Positions 1-5,031 are shown, counted from the first letter of the stretch. The stretch is 5,031 nt of DNA from CAZAGT01 sp964484515 (GCA_964484515.1 CAZAGT010000368.1:1-5031); one strand, 5' to 3'. Made by a program: numbers and translations. The notes: generated by a model from the letters alone, not told the origin.

Positions 1-79
1 TCCTAGGGGCGTGGACACGGTTCAGTGGCTATGCCGGGTAAAGCAGTGACACCGTCAAAGCCCAAATTCGAATATCGAA

Positions 80-103
80 ATCGACTCGGCTGAGCTCGTC
101 GCA
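80..103 (+). repeat. Shortened copy of palindromic intergenic repeat
   Basis: These 24 bases align with the 33-base element at 230-262 with one 9-base gap, which removes the loop and part of one arm, and four substitutions. Both contain TCGACTC near the left and TGAGCT then GTCG near the right. This copy interrupts an A-rich tract: AATATCGAAA lies directly on its left (71-80) and CCGAAAC just to its right (106-112). The same two words, inverted, flank the full copy. The loss of the loop suggests a deletion derivative. Confidence 0.6.
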
Positions 104-200
104 GGCCGAAACAAATCCAAAGTTCGAATGTCCCCATGACAGAAATAGCACACCTGAATGGCGCTTACGCACCGGAAAGCTGTGCCAAGCCGTTTTGATC

Positions 201-300
201 ATTTGGGTTTTGGTCTTTCGATATTGTCCTTCGACTCTGCTCAGGATGGTGAGCTTGTCGAACCGTTTCGGATTTCGTGCTTCGAATTTCGAAAATCAAA
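201..300. repeat. TTCGAA-rich flanking repeat around the hairpin
   Basis: The full hairpin is surrounded by low-complexity TTTCG/TTCGAA words: TTTCGATATT at 216-225 on the left, GTTTCGG at 265-271, and CTTCGAATTTCGAAAATC on the right (280-297). The inverse complements of the first two also flank the shortened copy at 80-103. The hairpin therefore appears nested in, or composite with, a second repeat type. The boundaries are approximate because the tract is degenerate. Confidence 0.5.
230..262 (+). repeat. Palindromic REP-like intergenic repeat, full copy
   Basis: A two-part stem is directly readable: TTCGAC (230-235) pairs with GTCGAA (257-262), and GCTCA (239-243) pairs with TGAGC (250-254), leaving a 6-base loop GGATGG and small internal bulges. 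From general knowledge, elements of this form (TTCGAC..GCTCAGG..TGAGC..GTCGAA) are widespread, high-copy intergenic repeats in many environmental bacterial genomes, comparable to REP elements. No transposase is present here, so how it moves is not shown by this window. Confidence 0.8.
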
Positions 301-351
301 GCCGGGACCCCCTACCTACTCCAATGGGGTGCTTCCTTGACGCCCGGTCCT

Positions 352-390
352 TTGGGTGAGGCTTTTTTGTAGGCACCCAACTAAGGTGCC
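352..390 (-). repeat. Competing inverted repeats at the DUF72 3' end
   Basis: GGCACC (372-377) and GGTGCC (385-390) form a 6-bp stem with a 7-base loop that includes the DUF72 stop codon (381-383). A second pairing, TTGGGTG (352-358) with CACCCAA (374-380), overlaps and excludes the first. On the minus strand the first hairpin is followed by TAC and an A run, not a T run, so it is not a textbook intrinsic terminator. It could protect the 3' end of the mRNA or contribute to termination. Confidence 0.4.
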
Positions 391-1412
391 CCAGGTGGGC
401 CCTCTTCGGGCCGCTTCTCCAGAAATCGCTTGGCCACCTCTTGGGCGATTTGGGGTGCATTGCCTCCTGCCCGGTTGTTGATCAACACGTGGATGTACGT
501 GTCACGCTCGACCGCTTCCAGCATCAATGCAACGCTTTCCTCCACCATCTGTGGACTCGTCATACCATCCACCATCTCTTCAAAAGGAAAGGCCTGGGCA
601 TAGGCCGTTTCATAACGCACCCGCAGGGGTGTCAGCAATCTCATCACGGAGATGTTACCGGCGTTCAAGAACCTGTGACCGCCTTTGGCGAACTGTCTTT
701 TAAGGGGCGGTAACCAAGTCCAATGGGACAGGACCTGTCCTACGCCATGTCTTGCGAGCACCTCGAAATAGGGCGTTGAAAGGAGTGATTCGGTCCGTAT
801 TTCGATGTGATAGCGATCATCTCTTGGTATCGCTTCCAGGAAGACGTCTAATGCCGTAGCGAATTCCTCCGCCGGTATGCGGTCTTTCTTGGGTTGGTAC
901 TCCTGCTCAAAAATGAACCCCGTGATCGCGTCTCCCAAAACGGCGTTTGCGGGTTCGTAGAAATTCCGCGCAAAGACCTCCGGGCTGAGATAATCGGGAT
1001 TCGCGATGAATTCCCCACCCCGCCGGAGCCTTTGAGCAAATACGGCCTGGGGGACTTTCAGGATGAGTCGATTGTCTTTTTCCAGATATCTTCGGTAGGC
1101 CTCGAGCACGTGGTAGTTTTGGGTGGGCTCCAGGTTCTGGTCCAGGAGTGGACGATAAAACGTGAAGTCCAATTCGAGCACGGAGAAGTGGAAGAAATAC
1201 TCGATCACACTCTCCACCGGTAGGACCTCCTCCTGATAAGTCTTACCGCCGACCCTTTTTGAACGCCGTGTGATTCGTTCCCTGTAGCGTTCCCCGGAAT
1301 AGATCTGCCCTATCCAGCCGGCATATCGATCGCTCGCGGTCCCGATGAACACATTCGGGTGGAGATCCCGGAACCGAAACTGGTCAATATCTGGCCATTT
1401 CTTCTCTACCAT
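381..1412 (-). CDS. DUF72 (YecE-like) family protein
   Basis: The product (343 residues from the chosen start) belongs to the DUF72/YecE family, a TIM-barrel fold of unestablished biochemical role, presumably cytoplasmic as no signal peptide or membrane segment is visible. Residue numbers here count from the upstream ATG at 1436. Family marks are the N-terminal strand IGTASDRYAGWIGQIY (31-46), FTFYRP (91-96), LILKVPQAV (124-132), IEIR (211-214), SHWTW (237-241) and the C-terminal VLINNRAGGNAPQIA (317-331), the usual NNHxxGNAP-type motif. A charged stretch at roughly 51-75 looks like an insertion relative to compact members. I prefer the ATG at 1412 because AGGAG (1419-1423) lies 6 nt before it; the ATG at 1436 has no ribosome-binding site and would add eight residues. 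The gene stands alone, divergent from the plus-strand genes. Family is sure; function is unknown. Confidence 0.92.
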   Translation of the reverse strand: MVEKKWPDIDQFRFRDLHPNVFIGTASDRYAGWIGQIYSGERYRERITRRSKRVGGKTYQEEVLPVESVIEYFFHFSVLELDFTFYRPLLDQNLEPTQNYHVLEAYRRYLEKDNRLILKVPQAVFAQRLRRGGEFIANPDYLSPEVFARNFYEPANAVLGDAITGFIFEQEYQPKKDRIPAEEFATALDVFLEAIPRDDRYHIEIRTESLLSTPYFEVLARHGVGQVLSHWTWLPPLKRQFAKGGHRFLNAGNISVMRLLTPLRVRYETAYAQAFPFEEMVDGMTSPQMVEESVALMLEAVERDTYIHVLINNRAGGNAPQIAQEVAKRFLEKRPEEGPPGAP

Positions 1413-1646
1413 CCCATGCTCCTGACCTGAATGCATAAACGAACCGGTTGATGAATCATGAGTGCCATCGACCTTAATAGCATGGAAAATATCTCTGCGA
1501 AATGCTATCTAGTTTCCCGTCAGAAATGGTCCTTTTCCGCAATCTCTGCGTCAATCGGCGGGATCCCTTGTGCGGTGTACACGGCAGGCCAAAGGTAAAA
1601 GGCTGAAAGTAAAAGAGGAAAACCCCCCTAAAGCTTTTTGGTATTG

Positions 1647-1680
1647 CCTCAAACCTCAAGCCTCAGGCCTCAAACCGCGG
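1647..1680 (+). repeat. 7-bp tandem repeat (CCTCARR)
   Basis: Four consecutive heptamers are visible: CCTCAAA (1647-1653), CCTCAAG (1654-1660), CCTCAGG (1661-1667) and CCTCAAA (1668-1674), followed by a diverged CCGCGGA. Some 40 bp upstream (1591-1617) a related-looking purine tract repeats AAAGGTA / AAAGGCTG / AAAGTA. Heptameric tracts of this kind are seen in intergenic DNA of some environmental bacteria and may expand by slippage. No gene depends on it here. Confidence 0.6.
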
Positions 1681-1765
1681 ATCTTTCACCTCGGTGGAAA
1701 CCCTTGTGCCCTTGCTCAGAGGAAAAACGGCTCATTTCCGAATTGGACACCGTCTGGCGAGTGTT

Positions 1766-1795
1766 TTGACTCCCAGATGGAGGCTATCCTAGAAA
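1766..1795 (+). promoter_or_regulatory. Candidate sigma70-type promoter for the thioesterase
   Basis: TTGACT (1766-1771, five of six matches to the -35 consensus) and TAGAAA (1790-1795, four of six to the -10) are separated by 18 bp, giving a start near 1802 and a 5' leader of about 36 nt before the ATG at 1838. A TATAAA at 1803-1808 is an alternative -10 without a matching -35. The promoter is inferred from consensus only. Confidence 0.35.
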
Positions 1796-1837
1796 ATGAA
1801 TCTATAAATGTGGCTGAAAGAGCGCTGGAGGTAGATA

Positions 1838-2278
1838 ATGAAGGATTCTCTGAGGTCTGGCTTGACATTCGAATTTTCATATAAGGTGTCGGAAGATAAG
1901 ACGGTCCCTTTCCTTTATCCTGATATTCCTGAAGGTCAGGTTATGCCCAAGGTCCTCGCCACCGGGTTCATGGTGGGTTTGTTCGAGTTCGCCTGCGTCA
2001 AGGCCGTCAATCCGCACCTCGACTGGCCTAAGGAACAGACGGTCGGGACCAGGATAGAGGTAAGCCACATCGCGGCGACACCCCCCGGCATGACGGTGAC
2101 GGTCAAAGGAAAGCTTGAAGCGGTCGATGGGCGTAAGCTTCGCTTCTCGATCGCCGGATACGATGAGATCGACAAGATATCGGAAGGGATACATGAACGG
2201 TTTATCATCGATGCCGCGAGATTTAACGCCAGCATCGATAAGAAGACTTCGAAATTCCACAAGAGTTCTGCCTCTTAG
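1838..2278 (+). CDS. FlK-like hotdog acyl-CoA thioesterase
   Basis: This 146-residue protein matches the single-domain FlK family of hotdog thioesterases, cytoplasmic enzymes that hydrolyse small acyl-CoA esters; the type member removes fluoroacetyl-CoA in Streptomyces cattleya. Aligned from memory with FlK, it runs nearly without gaps from Met1-Lys2-Asp3 to the C-terminal RFNA. Catalytic positions are retained: Thr42 in VLATGFMVGL, Glu50 in LFEFACV, and His77 in VSHIAATPPGM (His76 in FlK, one residue being inserted between). The glycine of VGT (70) and the HERF motif (119-122) are also conserved. The two phenylalanines that line the fluorine-sensing lid in FlK (33 and 36) are Gly33 and Met36 here, so fluoroacetyl-CoA specificity should not be assumed; a short-chain or general acyl-CoA substrate is more likely. 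GGAGG (1827-1831), 6 nt before the ATG, supports the start. It is separated by 467 bp from the next gene and probably forms its own transcript. Confidence 0.88.
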   Translation: MKDSLRSGLTFEFSYKVSEDKTVPFLYPDIPEGQVMPKVLATGFMVGLFEFACVKAVNPHLDWPKEQTVGTRIEVSHIAATPPGMTVTVKGKLEAVDGRKLRFSIAGYDEIDKISEGIHERFIIDAARFNASIDKKTSKFHKSSAS

Positions 2279-2745
2279 GTTCTAAGCTGGATGCCTCCAA
2301 AGGTATTTGAGAGCTAGAAGGCCTTGAACGACTTGATTCGAGCGTTGCGGGATGGCTGAGCTATTTCGATCCCTTACCGAGTGGAGACCCTCGGCCGCAA
2401 TCGAGTTCTCTTCCAGGGCTTACCGAAGCATGATCTCTTACGAACGGCAACCACTTCCCCGGTGCTCCGTGAAACGGCGCCAAATAGTCACAGGGCCTCT
2501 TCGGAAGTGCCCGGCCGGGAGGCTCTGTTGGAGAACAACCGTCTGCGCCTGCCTTGCGGAGACTATCAGCTCTGGCGCATCCAGGACCGTTGAGAACCGG
2601 GCCGGTTGCGCCTTCTACAGAGACCATCCTCGGGGGGCCTGGAAACATCTACGTACGTTGCAGAAAAGTTACAGGAGTAGAATATAAAAAAACCGAATAC
2701 TTGCACTTCCTCATATTATTGGGAACATAAGAAAGGAGGCTCGAG
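2279..2745 (+). other. 467-bp gap with no recognisable gene
   Basis: All plus frames were read. A 111-codon frame (2352-2687) and a 70-codon frame (2381-2593) are open but give cysteine-, arginine- and serine-rich peptides unlike any family I know, with no ribosome-binding site. The 95-codon minus frame (2361-2648) is no better. The stretch up to about 2640 is GC-rich and has short perfect palindromes: CCCGGCCGGG (2510-2519), and AACCGG/CCGGTT around one base (2595-2607). It could be a decayed gene, an untranslated region or a structured RNA; nothing decides. From about 2665 the sequence becomes AT-rich, as expected before a promoter-driven gene. Confidence 0.5.
2658..2730 (+). promoter_or_regulatory. 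AT-rich likely promoter zone of the flavoredoxin-dinB-polB unit
   Basis: The 80 bp before the flavoredoxin gene are AT-rich after a GC-rich stretch. Partial consensus pairs are TTGCAG (2658-2663) with TATAAA (2683-2688) at a 19-bp spacing, and TTGCAC (2701-2706) with weaker -10 candidates near 2724-2731. A TATTAT at 2714-2719 lacks a -35. None is strong. No CTGT-N8-ACAG or GAAC-N4-GTTC LexA-type operator is visible, so SOS control of the downstream polymerases is not supported by known operator forms. Confidence 0.25.
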
Positions 2746-3315
2746 ATGAAGGAGTCCCTGGGCGCGAGAGCGCTGGTATTTACAACCCCGGTCTGGGTCG
2801 TGGGAACCTATGACAAAGAGGGTAAGCCAAACGTCATGACCGCCGCATGGGGCGGCATCTGCTGCGGTAAACCGCCATGCGTATACGTATCGGTCCAGAA
2901 GATTCGCTACACGTACAATAACCTTATGGAGCGCAAGGCCTACACGATCAGTGTGCCCTCCGAGGACTACGCCCGGCAGGCCGATTGGTTTGGTATCGCA
3001 TCGGGCAAGAAGGTGGACAAGTTTTCCAAGACGGGTCTGACACCGGTGCGGGGCGATCTGGTGGATGCCCCGTATGTTAGCGAATTCCCCTTAGTATTGG
3101 AATGCGCCGTGATCCATACCCTTGATTTGGGTATCCATACGCAATTCATTGGAGAGGTCAAGGACGTCAAGGCTGACAAGGCGATCATCGGTGAGAATGG
3201 ACTCCCGGATGTGGAGAAGGTAAAACCCTTCCTCTATGACCCTGAGGTCCGCACCTATCACAAGATCGGGGATTACCTGGGAAAAGCATTTAGTATCGGC
3301 AAAGAGATCGACTAG
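2746..3315 (+). CDS. Flavoredoxin-like flavin reductase family protein
   Basis: The 189-residue product belongs to the flavin reductase-like, FMN-binding split-barrel family and resembles flavoredoxin of sulfate reducers: a soluble FMN protein that passes electrons or reduces flavin. Typical family segments are TPVWVVGTYDKEGKPNVMTA (14-33), the WGGICCGKPPCVYVSV flavin-pocket region (35-50), TYNNLMERKAYTISVPSEDY (56-75), DWFGIASGKKVDKF (80-93), TGLTPV (96-101), VSEFPLVLECAV (111-122), HTQFIGEV (131-138), GENGLPD (149-155) and the C-terminal YHKIGDYLGKAFSIGK (171-186). Two adjacent cysteines at 39-40 are common in this subfamily. Length is normal. The start is well fixed by AAAGGAGG (2732-2739), 6 nt before the ATG. 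It is probably the first gene of an operon with dinB 33 nt downstream. The physiological electron donor and acceptor cannot be read from the sequence; flavoredoxin was linked to thiosulfate reduction in Desulfovibrio gigas. Confidence 0.9.
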   Translation: MKESLGARALVFTTPVWVVGTYDKEGKPNVMTAAWGGICCGKPPCVYVSVQKIRYTYNNLMERKAYTISVPSEDYARQADWFGIASGKKVDKFSKTGLTPVRGDLVDAPYVSEFPLVLECAVIHTLDLGIHTQFIGEVKDVKADKAIIGENGLPDVEKVKPFLYDPEVRTYHKIGDYLGKAFSIGKEID

Positions 3316-3348
3316 GAGGCTGCCGGAAAACCGCCTTCTGAGAGGCTG

Positions 3349-4518
3349 ATGGGAACAAGACAGATTATTCATCTCGATATGGACGCCTTTTATCCCGCCG
3401 TTGAGGTCCTGGACTACCCGGAACTCAGGGGCAGGCCGGTCATCGTGGGAGGAAGCCGGACGCGCGGGGTCGTGTCCTCAGCCTCCTATGAGGCTCGCAA
3501 ATTCGGGGTCCGCTCCGCTCAGCCGATGGCTACTGCCGTGCGGCTCTGCCCGTCCGGCGTTGTCTTGCCCGTTAGGATGTCACGCTACAAGGAGGTCTCA
3601 AGACAGGTCTTCGAAGTATTTCTCCGGTTTACCCCGCTCGTGGAGGCCCTTTCGATCGACGAGGCTTTCCTGGATGTCACAGGCTCCACGTCGCTTTTTG
3701 GTGATCCGGTGACGATAGCGAAGCAAATCAAACGGATGGTCCTGGAGGAAACGGGCCTGACCGTATCGGCTGGTGTAGCGCCTTCGAAGTTCGTGGCAAA
3801 GATCGCATCGGACATGGATAAACCCGATGGGCTGACGATTGTGCAGCTTGGGCGCGTGCGCGAATTCTTGGATCCCCTCCCCACAAGCAAGATGTGGGGC
3901 GCCGGTAAAAAGACCCAGCAGGCATTGGAAAGACTCGGAATTCGGACGTTTCGTGATCTACGCCTAGCACCTTTCAAGGTCTTGGAAAAGGCCTTCGGCA
4001 GGTGGGGCATCAGAATGCACGAACTGGCCGAGGGGATTGACGACCGGGATGTGATCCCCTTTCACGAGGCCAAGTCGATCGGGCATGAAGAGACCCTGTC
4101 AGAAAACATCGTTGAGATCGCCGCCGCCAAGAAAGAGCTGCTCCGATTGACCGATAGGGTGGCCCGCCGGATGCGCAGCCATGGCATCACCGGAAAGACG
4201 GTCACACTCAAGGTGAAGTACGCTGATTTTGTCCAGATAACCCGCGCGGTCGCACTCCCGCAAGCCACCGACGACGGGGGTGAAATCTACGCGGCCGTCT
4301 GCCCCCTACTCGCAAAGACGGCGGTTGGCAAGCGACCGGTGCGGCTCCTTGGGGTCTCGGTCTCCCAACTCATCCATCCGACATCCCAGGCCCAGCTTTC
4401 CCTTTTCCAACAGGGCAGGACTGCTCGGAAGCGGAAGGACTTAAACAGGGCCCTCGATTCCCTCTACGAACGATTTGGGAACGACAGTGTCCGCCCCGGG
4501 ACCCTGTTCTCCGAATGA
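3349..4518 (+). CDS. dinB: DNA polymerase IV (Y-family, DinB)
   Basis: This 389-residue Y-family polymerase carries out low-fidelity translesion and stalled-fork synthesis in the cytoplasm, working on the beta sliding clamp. Palm and fingers occupy about 1-165: HLDMDAFYPAVE (8-19) gives the metal-binding Asp10, with steric-gate Tyr15 where E. coli has Phe13; SYEARKFGVRS (46-56) is the nucleotide-contacting segment; LSIDEAFLDVT (101-111) holds catalytic Asp104 and Glu105; SAGVAPSKFVAKIASD (140-155) follows. The thumb helix-hairpin-helix is at about 182-204 (MWGAGKKT onward). The little-finger domain spans about 242-340, starting at SIGHEETL. Gln349-Leu-Ser-Leu-Phe353 is a canonical QLSLF clamp-binding motif, followed by a family-typical tail with RPGTLF. 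No catalytic residue is missing. The ribosome-binding site is weak (AGAGG, 3341-3345, 3 nt from the ATG), and no other start codon exists back to the stop at 3313. The gene lies in an operon between flavoredoxin and polB, and its TGA overlaps the polB ATG. Confidence 0.97.
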   Translation: MGTRQIIHLDMDAFYPAVEVLDYPELRGRPVIVGGSRTRGVVSSASYEARKFGVRSAQPMATAVRLCPSGVVLPVRMSRYKEVSRQVFEVFLRFTPLVEALSIDEAFLDVTGSTSLFGDPVTIAKQIKRMVLEETGLTVSAGVAPSKFVAKIASDMDKPDGLTIVQLGRVREFLDPLPTSKMWGAGKKTQQALERLGIRTFRDLRLAPFKVLEKAFGRWGIRMHELAEGIDDRDVIPFHEAKSIGHEETLSENIVEIAAAKKELLRLTDRVARRMRSHGITGKTVTLKVKYADFVQITRAVALPQATDDGGEIYAAVCPLLAKTAVGKRPVRLLGVSVSQLIHPTSQAQLSLFQQGRTARKRKDLNRALDSLYERFGNDSVRPGTLFSE

Positions 4519-5031
4519 GCTATCACGGCTTTATCCTATCGAATTCCCAGATAACGAGCGGCCGCTCTACTCAGCTCGTCTTCCAGGGACGGCTTTCTGA
4601 CGGCAGACGTTTCCATTGGACCGTAACTCATCCTGGCATCGTCTTCTTTGTCGACCGGGACTGCCCGTGGACCCCGTCAGGGGCCCTTCGAAAGGAGGTC
4701 GAGTTACGCAATCTGCGTGGGATTCCCGTGGATGCCCTCTATTTTCGGACGACGGCCGATTTGGCCCAGGCCCGTAAGGCCTACGAATCGCAAGGCGCTC
4801 CAACCTATGAGGCGGATATCGCGCTAGGTGCCCGCTTTTTGATGGAACGCTTTATCAAGGGTGGTGTCGCCTTTGAGGATGAGCCCAGCCATGCACGTGA
4901 CGGATGCCTGCACCTCGTTGATCCACACGTTAAGCCTTCAGAGTTCACGCCTGAATTGAAACTCCTTTCAATAGACATTAGAGTTATCCTATTAGGCCAG
5001 CAAATTTTATATTATCTTATTGATTTTCATG
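4515..5031 (+). CDS. polB: DNA polymerase II (B-family), N-terminal part, truncated by window end
   Basis: The open frame begins at the ATG overlapping the dinB stop (ATGA, 4515-4518) and runs 172 codons to the window edge without a stop. It matches the N-terminal domain of Pol II, a replication-restart and repair polymerase with proofreading. Marks are GFIL (5-8), YFRTTADLAQARKAYE (76-91, compare E. coli LYCRAHRQLMNYEKRL), PTYEADIALGARFLMERFI (96-114, compare VYEADVRPPERYLMERFI), the VKPSEF segment (139-144) and LKLLSIDI (148-155, compare LKWVSLDIET). Asp154 is the first exonuclease-site acidic residue. The expected Glu two residues on is Arg156, and residues 156-172 are no longer clearly Pol II. 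No good ribosome-binding site precedes the ATG, so translation likely depends on coupling to dinB. The full protein would be near 780 residues. Family assignment of 1-155 is strong; whether the gene is intact is unknown. Confidence 0.85.
   Translation, partial: MSYHGFILSNSQITSGRSTQLVFQGRLSDGRRFHWTVTHPGIVFFVDRDCPWTPSGALRKEVELRNLRGIPVDALYFRTTADLAQARKAYESQGAPTYEADIALGARFLMERFIKGGVAFEDEPSHARDGCLHLVDPHVKPSEFTPELKLLSIDIRVILLGQQILYYLIDFH
4972..5031. other. AT-rich tail breaking polB homology at the exonuclease I motif
   Basis: From about 4970 the composition drops sharply: 16 G/C in the last 61 bases, against 37 of 60 at 4861-4920. The change falls within one or two codons of the Asp-Ile of the Exo I motif. 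The frame remains open, and GQQILYYLIDFH faintly resembles the L-Y-S-I-x-F strand that follows the motif in Pol II, so a diverged or error-laden continuation is possible. A junction with foreign DNA (insertion element, intron or intein) or a chimeric contig end fits equally well. No terminal inverted repeat can be recognised in the few bases available. Confidence 0.5.

Larger units (their letters stand above)
1..380. other. Intergenic region, repeat-rich, no gene
   Basis: No credible coding sequence is visible on either strand. The one open frame, on the plus strand at 158-340, is generated by the repeats: the hairpin at 230-262 reads as SFDSAQDGELVEP, a peptide typical of spurious ORFs over this repeat. 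The region holds two copies of a palindromic element (80-103 and 230-262) inside TTCGAA/ATCGAAA-rich repeat tracts, plus inverted repeats next to the end of the DUF72 gene. The first 60 bases have no feature I recognise; they could be the tail of a gene lying to the left, but no frame there supports one. Confidence 0.7.
1437..1837. other. Intergenic region between divergent genes
   Basis: About 400 bp separate the divergent DUF72 and thioesterase genes. The left part (1437-1580) is AT-richer and must include the DUF72 promoter, although no good -35/-10 pair stands out. The middle holds A/G-rich and CCTCAAR repeat tracts (1591-1680). The right part contains a possible promoter (1766-1795). An open frame on the plus strand at 1570-1884 runs through the repeats and overlaps the thioesterase start; it has no family features and is considered spurious. 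Confidence 0.6.

Noticed and set aside
110..140. AGTTCGAATGTCCCC resembles a tRNA T-arm
   Set aside because: No acceptor stem, anticodon arm or D-arm can be built around it; the motif belongs to the TTCGAA-rich repeat.
158..340. 60-codon plus-strand open frame
   Set aside because: It reads through the palindromic repeat (SFDSAQDGELVEP) and its TTCGAA flanks, has no ribosome-binding site and is the usual spurious translation of this repeat.
1741..1837. Possible fluoride riboswitch before the FlK-like gene
   Set aside because: The conserved GATG-containing aptamer core and its pseudoknot partners are not recognisable in the leader, and the enzyme lacks the fluorine-gate residues.
1570..1884. 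104-codon plus-strand open frame before the thioesterase
   Set aside because: It is built from the heptamer and purine repeats (LKPQASGLKPR), overlaps the well-supported thioesterase start, and shows no domain.
1877..2260. 127-codon minus-strand frame inside the thioesterase
   Set aside because: It is an antisense shadow of a gene with a clear family match and ribosome-binding site.
2352..2687. 111-codon plus frame, with rival frames at 2381-2593 (+) and 2361-2648 (-)
   Set aside because: Composition is Arg/Ser/Cys-rich without motif, there is no Shine-Dalgarno, and three equally open frames in GC-rich DNA suggest chance.
2640..2745. LexA operator upstream of the flavoredoxin-dinB-polB unit
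   Set aside because: No CTGT-N8-ACAG, GAAC-N4-GTTC or GTTC-N7-GTTC form was found on reading the region; the ACAG at 2671-2674 has no partner half-site.
3585..4010. 141-codon minus-strand frame inside dinB
   Set aside because: It is a shadow of the dinB reading frame, whose catalytic motifs are unambiguous on the other strand.
4691..4698. AAAGGAGG inside polB as an internal ribosome-binding site
   Set aside because: No ATG, GTG or TTG lies at a suitable distance, and the region is well-conserved Pol II coding sequence.

Overview
The window looks like a piece of a moderately GC-rich genome (roughly 55-60% by eye) from an uncultured or environmental bacterium. The flavoredoxin-type flavin reductase, the FlK-like thioesterase, the large DUF72 protein and the TTCGAA-rich intergenic repeats all recall Desulfobacterota, Nitrospirota or NC10-type genomes. 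No marker gene is present, so this is an impression and not an assignment.

Layout. Positions 1-380 carry no gene. They hold two copies of a short palindromic repeat, one full and one shortened, each embedded in TTCGAA/ATCGAAA-rich flanking repeat sequence. A DUF72 (YecE-like) gene follows on the minus strand (381-1412). About 400 bp of intergenic DNA (1437-1837) contain a 7-bp tandem repeat and a plausible promoter. The plus strand then carries a stand-alone FlK-type hotdog thioesterase (1838-2278), a 467-bp gap with no recognisable gene, and a compact unit of three genes: a flavoredoxin-like FMN protein (2746-3315), DNA polymerase IV dinB (3349-4518) and the 5' part of DNA polymerase II polB (4515 to the window end).

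How the genes relate. dinB and polB overlap by ATGA, which makes a translationally coupled pair of error-tolerant polymerases, one Y-family and one B-family. In E. coli both are SOS-induced but lie at separate loci. The flavoredoxin gene sits 33 nt upstream of dinB and probably supplies the promoter. I see no recognisable LexA box. The thioesterase keeps the catalytic Thr-Glu-His set of fluoroacetyl-CoA thioesterase but lacks its fluorine-discriminating phenylalanines, so it is probably a general acyl-CoA housekeeping enzyme.

The most unusual point is the right end. The polB frame is convincing up to the first exonuclease motif (Ser-Ile-Asp-Ile, where the family continues with Glu-Thr). It then switches abruptly to about 60 bp of AT-rich sequence that stays open but no longer clearly resembles Pol II. 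This may be an insertion, a contig-end assembly artefact or a damaged gene. I found no convincing wholly new system in the window.
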